Part shown: positions 7,260 through 7,322 of the stretch, piece by piece
Layout of the letters: each line of letters begins with the position of its first letter
How positions within the stretch are numbered: position 1 is the stretch's first letter
From: Polynucleobacter sp. UBA962
GTDB taxonomy: Bacteria; Pseudomonadota; Gammaproteobacteria; Burkholderiales; Burkholderiaceae
DNA length: 7,322 bases
Direction: 5' to 3'
NCBI GenBank assembly: GCA_002292975.1
Contig: DBCI01000044.1
Location: forward strand, 5,259-12,580
The notes under the pieces: generated by a model
Database searches by the model: none
Told to the model about the DNA's origin: nothing
What the model saw: the letters and a program-made list of their open reading frames with translations, nothing else
Made by a program: the position numbers and the translations under genes

Positions 7260-7322
7260 TTAGCTAGATCGCACCCTCAGAGTCTCATATAAACAGACTG
7301 CGGCAGCCGTTGCTACATTGAG
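7260..7322 (-). CDS. C-terminal end of a probable SpoU/TrmH-family RNA 2'-O-methyltransferase (partial)
   Basis: Reading the minus strand from the window edge gives LNVATAAAVCLYETLRVRSS followed by TAA at 7262-7260. The pattern SLNVA-A-A--LYE is the final knot motif of SpoU (SPOUT class) RNA methyltransferases such as RlmB and TrmH, where the S-adenosylmethionine-binding trefoil knot closes and leads into the last helix. Only 20 residues are visible, so target RNA and exact subfamily cannot be told. The neighbourhood agrees: in Burkholderiaceae an RNA methyltransferase gene commonly adjoins ppsR. It converges on ppsR with 9 bases between stop codons. Confidence 0.7.
   Translation of the reverse strand, partial: LNVATAAAVCLYETLRVRSS

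Overview
This is a compact stretch of housekeeping chromosome from a betaproteobacterium, most likely Burkholderiaceae and close to Polynucleobacter. That placement rests on protein character (SmpB, GuaB and PpsA sequences), the roughly balanced base composition, tight gene packing, and a gene order I recognise from that family: guaA, guaB, rnfH, ratA, smpB, ppsA, ppsR, then a SpoU-type RNA methyltransferase. It is inference, not the result of a search.

Layout. Positions 1-1025 (minus) hold the first 341 codons of guaA, cut by the left edge. Just upstream on the same strand is complete guaB (1039-2505), with a good TATAAT box and Shine-Dalgarno sequence in front of it. The pair makes GMP from IMP via XMP and reads as one operon. 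Upstream again on the minus strand are rnfH (2611-2991) and ratA (2981-3415), which overlap by 11 bases. Plus-strand smpB (3451-3900), the tmRNA partner of trans-translation, diverges from ratA across only about 35 bases. smpB converges on ppsA (3897-6281, minus), and their two stop codons interlock in one CTAG. ppsA, phosphoenolpyruvate synthase, diverges from ppsR (6405-7250, plus), which encodes the kinase/phosphotransferase that switches PpsA off and on. The last 63 bases are the C-terminal end of a minus-strand gene, probably a SpoU/TrmH-family RNA methyltransferase.

The genes fall into three functional groups: guanine nucleotide synthesis (guaBA), ribosome rescue with its conserved neighbours (smpB, ratA, rnfH), and gluconeogenic control of pyruvate/PEP (ppsA, ppsR). 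All catalytic motifs I looked for are intact. I see no frameshift, mobile element, CRISPR array, tRNA, rRNA or foreign-looking segment. I found no evidence of an undescribed system; the points worth a second look concern gene boundaries, very short shared regulatory regions, and starts without a clear Shine-Dalgarno sequence.
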